A stretch of DNA of 64,000 nucleotides. Source: Paenibacillus lautus NBRC 15380. GTDB lineage: Bacteria > Bacillota > Bacilli > Paenibacillales > Paenibacillaceae. The position numbers and the translations under genes are program-made. Under the pieces are notes generated by a model that saw only the letters and a program-made list of their open reading frames with translations, did not search any database and had not been told where the DNA came from. This document shows positions 41,832-50,071 of this stretch, in pieces (position 1 is the first letter of the stretch; every line of letters begins with the position of its first letter). The stretch is from positions 186,001 through 250,000 of the forward strand of contig NZ_BIMF01000005.1 in assembly GCF_004000945.1 (NCBI RefSeq), given 5' to 3'.

Positions 41832-42170
41832 TTACATGTGATTTAGCATTTCGCGGCATGCTTCGGCACATTTCCGGCACGCCTCGGCACATTGTTTGCA
41901 ATGCTCGTGATCATGCTTCCCGCACTCTTCGGCGCAAGCAAGACACGCCTTCATGCACAGCTCGCAAATTTCCTTAACGTAAGGGCTTTTTCGTGACATG
42001 GCTTGAGCCGCAAACGCGCATATATCGGCACATTCTCTGTCGAGTGATATACAATCGCGAAGCTTGGCCAGTTCGTATTCTTTCAGACAGGACACATAGC
42101 ATACATTGCAAGCGTTCATACATTGGAGACATGCTTCGATGCATTCTTTATATTTGAGTTCATTTAACAT
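41832..42170 (-). CDS. Cys-rich four-helix-bundle copper-binding protein (DUF326/Csp-like)
   Basis: ATG 42170 follows AAGGAGG and gives 112 residues. About 17 Cys occur in C-X3-C or C-X2-C spacing along helices (C-I-E-A-C-L-Q-C-M-N-A-C, C-E-L-C-M-K-A-C-L-A-C-A-E-E-C, C-R-K-C-A-E-A-C). This is the pattern of cytosolic Csp copper-storage proteins. It has no signal peptide, so it belongs to the cytosolic Csp3-like group. It would bind many Cu(I) ions. The next gene upstream encodes a metal chaperone of the CobW type on the same strand. Confidence 0.88.
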   Translation of the reverse strand: MLNELKYKECIEACLQCMNACNVCYVSCLKEYELAKLRDCISLDRECADICAFAAQAMSRKSPYVKEICELCMKACLACAEECGKHDHEHCKQCAEACRKCAEACREMLNHM

Positions 42171-42296
42171 TGGATAGATCCTCCTTGTAGTTATTACGCT
42201 ATGCCTTTGTATTAAACGCTCGACTGCCCTCTGAATCAAACATTGGCCAGAAAGACCTAAGGTACAATTGCCCAAAATGATCAGGAGATTGTTGAC

Positions 42297-43367
42297 TTAT
42301 GCCCGACTTGCCTTCCCCTCCAGCATTTCAAGCTGCTCCCGCAGCAGCGATTTCTGAAAATGCTCCCCGATAAACACCACCACATCCGGTACTTGGCCCT
42401 GGGGCGTTATTTTCATAAAATCGGATTCGCGGAACGCGTACTGGAACAAAAAACGGCTGTTGGTATCGCTAAAGGTGAGAATCCCTTTGGCCCGGTATAC
42501 ATCCCTTGGCAGGCCGGCTATCAATCGTTCAAACTCCACGCTGTTTACCGGATGGCTGAAATAGTACGTGTACGACATGACATGATCATGAGAACCATGA
42601 TCATGTGCATGGTCGTGGTTGTGGTCATGCTCATGGCTGTGGTCATGCTCATCCCTGTGGGTATGTTCATGGTGGTTGGCATGCTCGTGCTTATCTGCAT
42701 GCTCTCGGGCATCCCTGCCCTCTCGATCATGCGCATGCGAATGCTTATCCTGGCCATGTGGACCGCTCTGCAGCAGTTCTTCAAGATTCATGTCGCAGCG
42801 CACCGCGGGCATAATCGGAGCATACGGATTCCAGCGCTCGACCAGCTGCTGAATCGTCTCTTTGTCCTGATCGTTCACCTGGTCCATCTTATTGAGGACG
42901 AGCGCCGAGGCTGCACGAATCTGCTCTTGCATCAAACGATAGGTCTTCCCCTTCTGCTCTATGTTCAAATGCAGCAGATGCGCGGCATCTACGACGGTGA
43001 TTAGTTTTTTCACGTCAATTCTCATGTATAAAGCAGCTTCCGCGGCCGCGTCCAGAATTTCCATCGGATTGGCGATCCCCGTCGCTTCAATGACGATGAC
43101 ATCCGGCTGTTCCCGCTGGATGAGCTTCGCGATTTCAGATGATAAATCGGATCGAATGGTACAACAGATACAGCCGCTCAGCATTTCTGCCGTTGGTACC
43201 TCTTCATCGGTGACAAGCCCTTCAATGTTAACCTCGCCGATCTCGTTCATGACAATGGCCGGCCGCAAACCCTGCTGCTTGAAAGAGGCAATGAGGCGGC
43301 TAAGCAATGTCGTTTTTCCACTGCCGAGAAAACCTGATAAAATATAAATGGGTGTTACGTGCTCCAC
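42297..43367 (-). CDS. CobW/COG0523-family GTPase with a long His-rich linker
   Basis: GTG 43367 follows AAAGGAG and gives 356 residues. G1 G-F-L-G-S-G-K-T-T, the metal motif G-C-I-C-C (about 65-69), the I-E-A-T-G switch and N-K-M-D are all present, followed by the CobW C-terminal domain. Between the two domains (about 205-262) lies a stretch of roughly 55 residues dominated by His with Asp, Glu and Lys. This is a metal buffer typical of zinc or nickel chaperones. It is divergent from mogA. No Zur-type box was seen. The metal, probably zinc, is inferred. Confidence 0.9.
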   Translation of the reverse strand: MEHVTPIYILSGFLGSGKTTLLSRLIASFKQQGLRPAIVMNEIGEVNIEGLVTDEEVPTAEMLSGCICCTIRSDLSSEIAKLIQREQPDVIVIEATGIANPMEILDAAAEAALYMRIDVKKLITVVDAAHLLHLNIEQKGKTYRLMQEQIRAASALVLNKMDQVNDQDKETIQQLVERWNPYAPIMPAVRCDMNLEELLQSGPHGQDKHSHAHDREGRDAREHADKHEHANHHEHTHRDEHDHSHEHDHNHDHAHDHGSHDHVMSYTYYFSHPVNSVEFERLIAGLPRDVYRAKGILTFSDTNSRFLFQYAFRESDFMKITPQGQVPDVVVFIGEHFQKSLLREQLEMLEGKASRA

Positions 43368-43474
43368 GTTCCATACTCCTTTGCGCGCATCGTTTATTAT
43401 GCTAGCGAGTGTACTACATTTCATCCATCTACTGCAAGCGTCCCGCCATTAACTTAACAGGAGTTGTCATCGCA

Positions 43475-43993
43475 ATGAATTCAGCGCAAGAACATAAACA
43501 GCAATCCCCCGCTTCCGTGAACTGTATGGTGATTACGGTCTCGGACACGCGGACCAAGGACACGGACAAGAGCGGTAAACGGATGATCGGCTTGCTTGAA
43601 GAAGCCGGGCATGCCGTTGTGGCCTACAGCATTGTACAGGACGACTATGAAACGATCCGTGAAACGATCTATTCCGCGGTTAGCCATCCGGAGATTGATG
43701 TCGTCCTGTTAACAGGCGGTACAGGCATATCCAGCCGGGATACCACCTATGAAGCCGTATCTTCACTGCTCGATAAGGAACTCCCCGGATTCGGCGAAAT
43801 CTTCCGCTTCCTCAGCTTTACTGAGGATATTGGGTCTGCGGCCATTTTGAGCCGCGCGATCGGTGGCACGTTAAGCAACACCGCAGTCTTCTCGATGCCG
43901 GGTTCTACTGGAGCTGTGAAGCTTGCGATGAACCGTATTCTGCTGCCTGAGCTGCGGCACATCAAATATGAGCTGGATAAACACAGATCATAA
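43475..43993 (+). CDS. moaB: molybdenum cofactor biosynthesis protein MoaB/MogA
   Basis: ATG 43475, with AGGAG upstream, gives 172 residues. The MPT-binding fold is shown by V-I-T-V-S-D-T-R-T (~18-26), the L-L-T-G-G-T-G-I-S-S-R-D motif (~75-86) and F-S-M-P-G-S-T-G-A-V near the C-terminus. It would adenylylate molybdopterin in molybdenum cofactor synthesis. No other moa or moe gene is near. It is divergent from the CobW gene, and a strong terminator follows. Confidence 0.9.
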   Translation: MNSAQEHKQQSPASVNCMVITVSDTRTKDTDKSGKRMIGLLEEAGHAVVAYSIVQDDYETIRETIYSAVSHPEIDVVLLTGGTGISSRDTTYEAVSSLLDKELPGFGEIFRFLSFTEDIGSAAILSRAIGGTLSNTAVFSMPGSTGAVKLAMNRILLPELRHIKYELDKHRS

Positions 43994-44010
43994 CAAAAGC
44001 GGGCACCATG

Positions 44011-44044
44011 CAAAAGGCCGGATGCATACGTGCATCCGGCCTTT
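44011..44044. terminator. bidirectional intrinsic terminator
   Basis: A perfect 15-bp stem, AAAAGGCCGGATGCA/TGCATCCGGCCTTTT, has a TACG tetraloop. It lies between moaB and the convergent lipoprotein gene. Confidence 0.95.
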
Positions 44045-44052
44045 TCTCCACT

Positions 44053-44580
44053 CTAACTGCTGGCGCGTCGTTGATGTTTGGCGAGCAGGGAGGGCGCTAT
44101 TTTTTTGACCTGGTCATAATAGTTATCCGTTTTGTCGCCAGTCGAGGTATATACGATGGACGTTTCCTGGTCGCTCACGATCAGGTTATGCCCGCCGGCC
44201 GCATTGGCATCCCCTTCTGCAACGCCGTATATCTCCTTGATCCCTTTTTCCCTGGCCGCTTGATCCTGATAGACATACACGGTAATAAACTGGCTTGCAT
44301 CATAATTGATCCGGTATTGATACGTGATATTGCCGACGTTGTCCTCCGCATAGGTTTCATTGGTCAACGGCATGCCTACCTGGTTGAACGAGGCTTGGAG
44401 ATCCTCAAGGAATTTTCCGTTCAAGCCCCGCCCCGATATGCGGGCCTCCCTGGAACCTTCCTCGTAAGCCCTCATGTTATATAGGCGCATCTCGTCCCTG
44501 GCCACCTGCCGGGAACAACCGACCGATATGACAAGAATGGAACAAAGCAATAAAGCGGTAACGATTCTGCGGTAATTCAT
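44053..44580 (-). CDS. hypothetical lipoprotein
   Basis: The ~175-residue protein has a lipoprotein signal ending in I-S-V-G-C (Cys near residue 22) and no later membrane segment. The mature part has mixed alpha/beta composition with an A-E-G-D-A-N-A-A-G-G-H-N turn. ATG 44580 is favoured by AAGGGTGA; a GTG two codons earlier is possible. No family with known function was recognised. Sporulation lipoproteins of YhcN/YlaJ type were considered, but no clear signature was found. Confidence 0.75.
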   Translation of the reverse strand: MNYRRIVTALLLCSILVISVGCSRQVARDEMRLYNMRAYEEGSREARISGRGLNGKFLEDLQASFNQVGMPLTNETYAEDNVGNITYQYRINYDASQFITVYVYQDQAAREKGIKEIYGVAEGDANAAGGHNLIVSDQETSIVYTSTGDKTDNYYDQVKKIAPSLLAKHQRRASS

Positions 44581-44668
44581 GTTCACTCACCCTTCCTTAG
44601 GTGTCAAAGGTTGCCTTCCCTTAGGATGCCTGCGGGTGAGGAACATTATGCGAATTTCAAGCCAATTA

Positions 44669-45667
44669 TTATAGAGCGATGACGCTTCTTCCAACCGCCC
44701 CGCCCTGCAGGATGGTGTTCAGCACTTCAGGCAGATCGGTTAGTCTGTATTCCGTAATTCCTTCTTGAAGCACGGATGCCGGCTTCCATTCATCGGCCAG
44801 CTTCGACCATACCGAGCGGCGGTAGGCCATAGGGCAGTATACCGAATCGATTCCGAGGAGATTGATGCCTCTAAGGATAAACGGAAACACCGTCGCATCA
44901 AAAGCACCGCCGCCTGTCATACCGGAAACAGCGACGCTTCCTCCATATTTTACGCTTTTCAGAAGTGAACCCAGTTGGTTGCCTCCGACCGGATCTACCA
45001 CTGCTGCCCATCGCTCGGCAGAGATGGCTCCCTTGGAGGCTGCCGCAGCTTCTTCCCTTGATATCACTTCATGGGCTCCCAGCTGTAAGAGCCAGTCCCT
45101 CTGACTGGATTTTCCTGTGGATGCCGTCACGCGATAGCCTAACTGACTGAGGATGGAAACTGCGAAGCTGCCCACTCCCCCCGTCGCGCCCGTAACCAGG
45201 ACGGGACTCTGCTCCTGCTGCAGGCCATTCCGTAACAAGGCCTCTATCGATAATGCAGACGTAAAACCTGCGGTTCCGATGGCCATCGCATCACGCGGGG
45301 ACAAACCCTGCGGCAGCGGGACGAGCCATTCTCCCTTAACCCGTGCGTACTGGCTGAACCCGCCTTCGTGAGAGACCCCTAATTCATAACCGGTACAGAG
45401 GACGGAATCGCCTTCCTTGTAATTGGCATGAGTGGAATGCACAACCGTTCCTGTCAGATCAATGCCCGGAATGAACGGGTACCGGCGAACAATTTTTCCT
45501 TCCGGTATGCTGGCCAGCCCGTCTTTATAGTTAACACCGCTGTATAACACCCGCACTATAACGTCACCTTCGGGCAGCTGCTTCAAACTCAGGTTCTCCA
45601 CGCTGCCGCGAACCCCTTGCTCATCTTGACGCAGCACGTAGGCCTGAAAGTCGGTTTCGTTGTACAC
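44669..45667 (-). CDS. YhdH/YhfP-family quinone (acrylyl-CoA) oxidoreductase
   Basis: The medium-chain dehydrogenase/reductase lacks zinc ligands. GTG 45667 follows AAAGGAG and gives 332 residues. Family features are Y-S-G-V-N-Y-K-D (~43-50), P-G-I-D-L-T-G-T-V (~68), the NADPH Rossmann motif V-T-G-A-T-G-G-V-G-S-F-A (~157) and G-R-S-V-I at the end. YhdH/AcuI proteins reduce alpha,beta-unsaturated compounds such as acrylyl-CoA. It is monocistronic as far as can be seen. Confidence 0.88.
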   Translation of the reverse strand: MYNETDFQAYVLRQDEQGVRGSVENLSLKQLPEGDVIVRVLYSGVNYKDGLASIPEGKIVRRYPFIPGIDLTGTVVHSTHANYKEGDSVLCTGYELGVSHEGGFSQYARVKGEWLVPLPQGLSPRDAMAIGTAGFTSALSIEALLRNGLQQEQSPVLVTGATGGVGSFAVSILSQLGYRVTASTGKSSQRDWLLQLGAHEVISREEAAAASKGAISAERWAAVVDPVGGNQLGSLLKSVKYGGSVAVSGMTGGGAFDATVFPFILRGINLLGIDSVYCPMAYRRSVWSKLADEWKPASVLQEGITEYRLTDLPEVLNTILQGGAVGRSVIAL

Positions 45668-45742
45668 ACGGATCACTCCTTTGGTTAGTTTAGGTGCTGC
45701 ATATCAATCTGGATCTGCACCATGATTGTCGAAGCTTCATAA

Positions 45743-46360
45743 ATGCTCTCGGAATATGGCGACTTGTGCGCTTTCCCGAGAAATGATCCAGTATCGTCAT
45801 TTATAATCAAAGTGTACGTACTAATCGGCCTCCTCTTCATTTTGATGGCAGGGATCTACGAATACACAAGCACACACCGCTCGATCGAAGCGGCGGTATT
45901 CAACGAGAAACATGCTTTTCTTGAAGCACCTTTCAGCATTGATCATGCTGAAATCATACAATCCGAATTAACCTCTGAGAAGGCTTATGCTTTCGTGGTG
46001 ACATCTAGACTGGGACTACAATTATCTACCTATACCAAAGGATGGTTCGGATGGAATATGTCCGCCGTATCTACATTATACCCTTCTGTCGAGAATCCCT
46101 CTTCTCCGTCCGTATTCTCGGAGACAAGCATGGATTCATCACTCGTATTTGGCCTGTATAGAAGCACAGAACCCATTCAGATTCATGTAAATGGTCAGCC
46201 GGCACATACCATACCCTACCAACAACTGAGGCCAGATGTCAGTGAAGATTTGTACATGTGGTATTACGAACGCCAGCCCGACATGATAGAGAACATGGAT
46301 AAGGTTCATCTTACCGCACGTGATGCCAGCGGAAGCATGGTGGATCGACTTGACTTATAA
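45743..46360 (+). CDS. hypothetical membrane-anchored protein
   Basis: The 205-residue frame has one N-terminal membrane helix (about residues 20-40, I-I-K-V-Y-V-L-I-G-L-L-F-I-L-M-A-G-I) and a presumably extracellular domain without Cys. The first ATG has no clear ribosome site, so the start is uncertain, and a start nearer the helix is possible. The C-terminus is followed by a good terminator. No known family was recognised. Confidence 0.65.
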   Translation: MLSEYGDLCAFPRNDPVSSFIIKVYVLIGLLFILMAGIYEYTSTHRSIEAAVFNEKHAFLEAPFSIDHAEIIQSELTSEKAYAFVVTSRLGLQLSTYTKGWFGWNMSAVSTLYPSVENPSSPSVFSETSMDSSLVFGLYRSTEPIQIHVNGQPAHTIPYQQLRPDVSEDLYMWYYERQPDMIENMDKVHLTARDASGSMVDRLDL

Positions 46361-46368
46361 CCAAGTAC

Positions 46369-46420
46369 AAAAAGACGCTCCTTCGCCTGCCAAGTGGCAA
46401 GATTGGGAAAGCGTCTTTTT
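46369..46420. terminator. bidirectional intrinsic terminator
   Basis: AAAAAGACGCT (46369-46379) pairs with AGCGTCTTTTT (46410-46420). The loop contains an additional TTGCC/GGCAA-type pairing. It separates the hypothetical gene from the convergent NAD salvage operon. Confidence 0.85.
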
Positions 46421-46440
46421 CATTGCTGTATTTTGATAAC

Positions 46441-47895
46441 CTAATCTTCATGCTGTTCCATGAACTCGGCCATCATCCGTTGTTTCACTTCCCAGACCTC
46501 TTCACTCAGATTAACGCGGTAAATTTCCGGATTCAGCTTCCGCAGATACTCCGGCCAGAACTGATCCAGCTGAGCATCATGATAACTGCGAATCTCTTCC
46601 AGCTTCGGCAGCTCATACACCAGTTCGCCATTCACAAACACCGGTTCAAGCATGGACACCGCTTCAAAGTTCTTTACATTCTTACGCATGTAAGGATGCA
46701 GCGGATTAAACAGCTTTAATTTGCCGTTTTCCGGCGGCATCTCTTCTTCCGGGAAGCAGATGTAATCGGCGATCGCTTTGCCGCTGCCCTTGGATATGAT
46801 GCGGTATACCTCTTTTTTGCCTGGTGTGGATACTTTTTCGGGGTTGCCCGAGATTTTGATCGTCGGCACCATTTTGCCGTCAACCTCTCGCTCCACCAGC
46901 TTATAGACGCCTCCCAGCGCAGGCTGGTCGGCTGCCGTAATCAATTGAGTCCCGACGCCCCAAGTATCCACTTTAGCCCCCTGTGCCTTAAGATCCAGAA
47001 TCGTTCCTTCATCCAGATCATTGGATGCCACGATGCCGACGTAATGAAGACCAGCCTCATCCAGCATCTTTCGTGCCTGAATCGACAGATATGCCAAATC
47101 CCCGCTGTCGAGACGAATGGCATTCATACGCTTCCCTTGGGCCTCCAGCTTCTTCGCCGTTACAATGGCATGGGGAATCCCGCTTTTTAACGTATCAAAG
47201 GTATCCACCAGCAGCGTCACTTGATCCGGCATAACCTCGGCAAAGATATCAAAAGCCTCCTGCTCGCTCCGGAAGGTCTGCACCCAGGAATGCGCATGCG
47301 TACCTTTTGTCGGGATTCCGAACTTCTCGCCTGCCAGCATATTCGATGTGGCATGGAAACCGGCCAGATACGCAGCACGCGCGCCCCAAACCGCCGCATC
47401 CGCTTCCTGTGCACGTCTTGTGCCAAACTCCAGCAAGGTATCACCGCTGGCAACCTGACGGATACGGGATGCTTTCGTTGCGATCAAGGTTTGAAAGTTC
47501 ATGAAGTTCAAGAGTGCCGTTTCAACCAGCTGTGTTTCAAAAATGGTGCCTTCCACTCGAATGAGCGGTTCATTCGGGAATACCAGCGCCCCCTCTTTCA
47601 TGGAATGAATATTCCCTTGAAAACGAAACCGGCGAAGCTCCTCCAGAAATTCAGGTTTATACTTCTCTTCCTGTTTAGCCAAATACGCTATATCATCCTC
47701 CGAGAATCGCAAGGACTCAATATAATGTACAATCCGCTCAAGACCGGCAAAAACCGCGTACCCGTTGCCGAATGGCAGCTTCCGGAAATACCCCTCAAAC
47801 ACCGCACGCGTATGGTGAGAGCCATTAATCCAGTGAGCGTACATCATGTTGATCTGGTATTTGTCCGTATGCAGTGCTAATCCTGCTGTCAGCAT
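46441..47895 (-). CDS. pncB: nicotinate phosphoribosyltransferase
   Basis: The ~484-residue enzyme has N-terminal L-H-T-D-K-Y-Q-I-N-M, the catalytic-His loop G-T-H-A-H-S-W (about 204-210), I-R-L-D-S-G-D-L and G-V-G-T-Q-L. These are all features of the NAPRTase family. It makes nicotinate mononucleotide from nicotinate and PRPP in NAD salvage. GGAGG precedes GTG/ATG codons near 47895. It follows the nicotinamidase-like gene on the same strand, probably in one operon with the Nudix regulator. Confidence 0.93.
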   Translation of the reverse strand: MLTAGLALHTDKYQINMMYAHWINGSHHTRAVFEGYFRKLPFGNGYAVFAGLERIVHYIESLRFSEDDIAYLAKQEEKYKPEFLEELRRFRFQGNIHSMKEGALVFPNEPLIRVEGTIFETQLVETALLNFMNFQTLIATKASRIRQVASGDTLLEFGTRRAQEADAAVWGARAAYLAGFHATSNMLAGEKFGIPTKGTHAHSWVQTFRSEQEAFDIFAEVMPDQVTLLVDTFDTLKSGIPHAIVTAKKLEAQGKRMNAIRLDSGDLAYLSIQARKMLDEAGLHYVGIVASNDLDEGTILDLKAQGAKVDTWGVGTQLITAADQPALGGVYKLVEREVDGKMVPTIKISGNPEKVSTPGKKEVYRIISKGSGKAIADYICFPEEEMPPENGKLKLFNPLHPYMRKNVKNFEAVSMLEPVFVNGELVYELPKLEEIRSYHDAQLDQFWPEYLRKLNPEIYRVNLSEEVWEVKQRMMAEFMEQHED

Positions 47896-47951
47896 CACGA
47901 TCATCCTCCACTGTTCCCCGGTTCAACTCTGCTTCCGGGTGTTCAAGCTGT

Positions 47952-48509
47952 CTATTGATTAAGAACTTCCTCACTTCGTACTACCGATGCCCCGAGACTT
48001 CCTTGAAAGTGGCTTAACGCCCACTTGTGTCCTTCCGGATTGAAGCTTGCAACGGCATCTTCATAAACCGTAATCCGATATCCGTAATTATAAGCATCCA
48101 CTGCAGTATGCAGCACGCAGATGTCCGTGCAAACGCCGACGAGATCGACTTCGGTAATCCCGCGTTCCCGCAGCTTCTGATTCAGATCCGTACCGCAAAA
48201 TGCGCTGTATCTCGTTTTATCCATCCAGTAGATGGCCTCCTTGCGTTCCTCATATACCTGCTGAAGTTCACCGTATAATTCCCGCCCCCGGGTTCCCCGA
48301 ATGTTATGCGGAGGAAACAGTTTGGTTTCGGGATGATAAGCGTCATTGTGCTCATGCAGGTCGACGGCCATTACAACAAAATCACCACGGTCGCTGTATA
48401 GCTTAGTCAGCTGCGCGATTGTGCTTTGAATATTGATGGCGGGTTCGCCTACGGGCAGATTGCCATCCACGAAATCATTCGTGAAATCTATCACGATCAA
48501 GGCTTTCAT
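47952..48509 (-). CDS. isochorismatase-family nicotinamidase-like hydrolase
   Basis: ATG 48509 after GAGGAG gives 185 residues. The cysteine-hydrolase triad is visible: D8 in V-I-D-F-T-N-D-F, K98 in M-D-K-T-R-Y-S-A-F and Cys in V-C-T-D-I-C-V (about 131). A D-L-H-E-H metal-binding segment near residue 50 fits nicotinamidases. Located between the NrtR-like regulator and pncB, it most likely converts nicotinamide to nicotinate. Confidence 0.88.
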   Translation of the reverse strand: MKALIVIDFTNDFVDGNLPVGEPAINIQSTIAQLTKLYSDRGDFVVMAVDLHEHNDAYHPETKLFPPHNIRGTRGRELYGELQQVYEERKEAIYWMDKTRYSAFCGTDLNQKLRERGITEVDLVGVCTDICVLHTAVDAYNYGYRITVYEDAVASFNPEGHKWALSHFQGSLGASVVRSEEVLNQ

Positions 48510-48571
48510 CTGACACACTCCTCTGCAACATGATTAATGTGATCGATAAAATAACAGCGGTTGAATCCATC

Positions 48572-49357
48572 CTACGTATAAATCGATAGCAGTGGTGCAT
48601 GATCCGTAAATCGATACAACTGGGCCGGACGTTGGGAATATTGATTGGAGTTTAGCGGCTTGCCGTTCTCATCCCGGGCTTCTTCCAGTATCCCCTGCCT
48701 GCTGCGGGTCGAGGTGATTTTGCGGATAAAGTTGGGCTCGTTGAACTCGGGCACAACGGTCTGGATGACCTGATATAACTCGCTCAGTGTAAAATGCTCC
48801 GGTAAAAACTGCCGCGCAATCGTCGTTTGCAGCATTTGCTGCTGAATCTTGCGGTATGCATCCATAATGATATCCCTGTGGTCAAAAGCAAGCTCCAGTT
48901 CCTCCAAAGCTTCCGCAACCGTAAACAGACCCACTTCTTCCGCATCATCGGCAGCCTGGCGGTGCTCCAGCATCCATTCTTCTACAAGCGCGTAGAATGC
49001 ATGGCTGATAATCCAGCCCCTTGGATCCCGTCCCGGTGCGCTGTACACGCCCAAGTACTCCAAATGGCCGCCGTCCACCCCGGTCTCTTCTTTCAGTTCC
49101 CGTTTGGCGGCATCGTAAATAGACTCACTCTCACGGCAAAACCCGCCGGGGAGTGCCCACATACCCGCACATGGCCATGATCTGCGCCTGATCAGCATCA
49201 CCTTAAGCTCACGTATGGGCAATGTCTTGGTGAAGGTTTTCCGTTCCCGCTTCGTCAAGGTAAACATGACGATATCGGCGGGCACACCATCCGGTGTTCT
49301 GTATTTCTTGGCACTGCTCTTTGGCGTCTGTTCGCGATCCGTCATTTCCATCACCAT
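48572..49357 (-). CDS. Nudix domain fused to winged helix, NrtR-like regulator
   Basis: The 261-residue protein has an N-terminal Nudix domain with an intact box, G-F-C-R-E-S-E then seven residues then R-E-L-K-E-E-T-G-V (about 72-94). The C-terminal domain (about 180-255) carries F-T-L-S-E-L-Y-Q-V-I-Q, N-F-I-R-K-I and the Q-R-P-A-Q-L-Y-R-F tail characteristic of NrtR-type winged helices. NrtR proteins sense ADP-ribose and repress NAD genes, and the two genes downstream are NAD salvage genes. The intact Nudix box suggests it may also hydrolyse its ligand. The start may be 49345. Confidence 0.85.
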   Translation of the reverse strand: MVMEMTDREQTPKSSAKKYRTPDGVPADIVMFTLTKRERKTFTKTLPIRELKVMLIRRRSWPCAGMWALPGGFCRESESIYDAAKRELKEETGVDGGHLEYLGVYSAPGRDPRGWIISHAFYALVEEWMLEHRQAADDAEEVGLFTVAEALEELELAFDHRDIIMDAYRKIQQQMLQTTIARQFLPEHFTLSELYQVIQTVVPEFNEPNFIRKITSTRSRQGILEEARDENGKPLNSNQYSQRPAQLYRFTDHAPLLSIYT

Positions 49358-49378
49358 AACTATTATTTTGATAATTTC

Positions 49379-49406
49379 ATTATGACATATTTAAAGATGA
49401 TGTCAA
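49379..49406 (-). promoter_or_regulatory. NAD salvage operon promoter overlapped by an inverted repeat
   Basis: On the minus strand, -35 TTGACA (49401-49406) and -10 CATAAT (49379-49384) are 16 bp apart. The inverted repeat TGACAT-N11-ATGTCA (49383-49405) spans the space between them. A bound repressor would block RNA polymerase; the adjacent NrtR-like gene is the obvious candidate. Confidence 0.72.
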
Positions 49407-49519
49407 GGATTTCCTGACCTCATCCTTTTTATAAGTTTACTATGCCCTATTCATTCCCATTCTGTGCATTATGTAACAGGAATAGAAAAGGTGCGGAACC
49501 ATTCCGCACCTCGTTTCAT

Positions 49520-49969
49520 CTATCCGCAGCTGCTTGGCGGCGTATCTTTTCCTGTTTCCACATTCACTTTTTCCGAAACGGTATCATGAATCACGGATAC
49601 GACCAGCTGAAGAAGATAATTAATGTCGCTTTGACTTTGCTGGAACTCCATCACGAGCGGAATACCGTCAATCTCCTCTTGCAGTTCTTCGATCTCCCGT
49701 TCGATTTTGGCGACCATATCCTTGTTCTGGAACGTTTCAAAGGCTACGATTTCTTTTTGCTTTTTCTTAATGGTTTTAATGAGGTTTTGAACACGTTCGT
49801 GATTCTGGATCTTCTCTTCTGCTTGCTTAAACATCTGAACTTCCTCGCTAGTGGATATTAAATCCGCCAGCTCGCCGGCTTTTGCCAAAATATCGTCGCG
49901 TATAATCAATTCACGTGTATTGTAAGTGGACATACCGTATGTGTTGGTACGAACATGATCATGTGCCAA
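49520..49969 (-). CDS. ricA: RicA (YmcA), YlbF/YmcA-family regulator of RNA processing
   Basis: The 149-residue protein is largely coiled coil (about 40-110), with E-E-V-Q-M-F-K-Q-A-E and I-P-L-V-M-E-F-Q-Q-S-Q matching RicA. It lies directly after miaB, as in Bacillus. RicA acts with RicF and RicT on RNase Y and supports biofilm formation, competence and sporulation. A single Cys remains near the C-terminus (S-S-C-G). A TTG start at 49969 has GGAG at nine bases; ATG 49933 aligns better with the usual RicA N-terminus but has no ribosome site. Confidence 0.87.
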   Translation of the reverse strand: MAHDHVRTNTYGMSTYNTRELIIRDDILAKAGELADLISTSEEVQMFKQAEEKIQNHERVQNLIKTIKKKQKEIVAFETFQNKDMVAKIEREIEELQEEIDGIPLVMEFQQSQSDINYLLQLVVSVIHDTVSEKVNVETGKDTPPSSCG

Positions 49970-50071
49970 GGTTCATCGCTCCAATTCTTCATCATCTATA
50001 TGGGAATATGCAGCACCGACCGGATTCAACTCGCGGCCCTATGCTGCATTTGAATGCTGCCTGTTCCTCTA

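Noticed and set aside
42540..42760. Repetitive CATG-rich DNA that looks like short tandem repeats
   Set aside because: It encodes the in-frame His-rich linker of the CobW GTPase, so it is protein low complexity, not a CRISPR or satellite.
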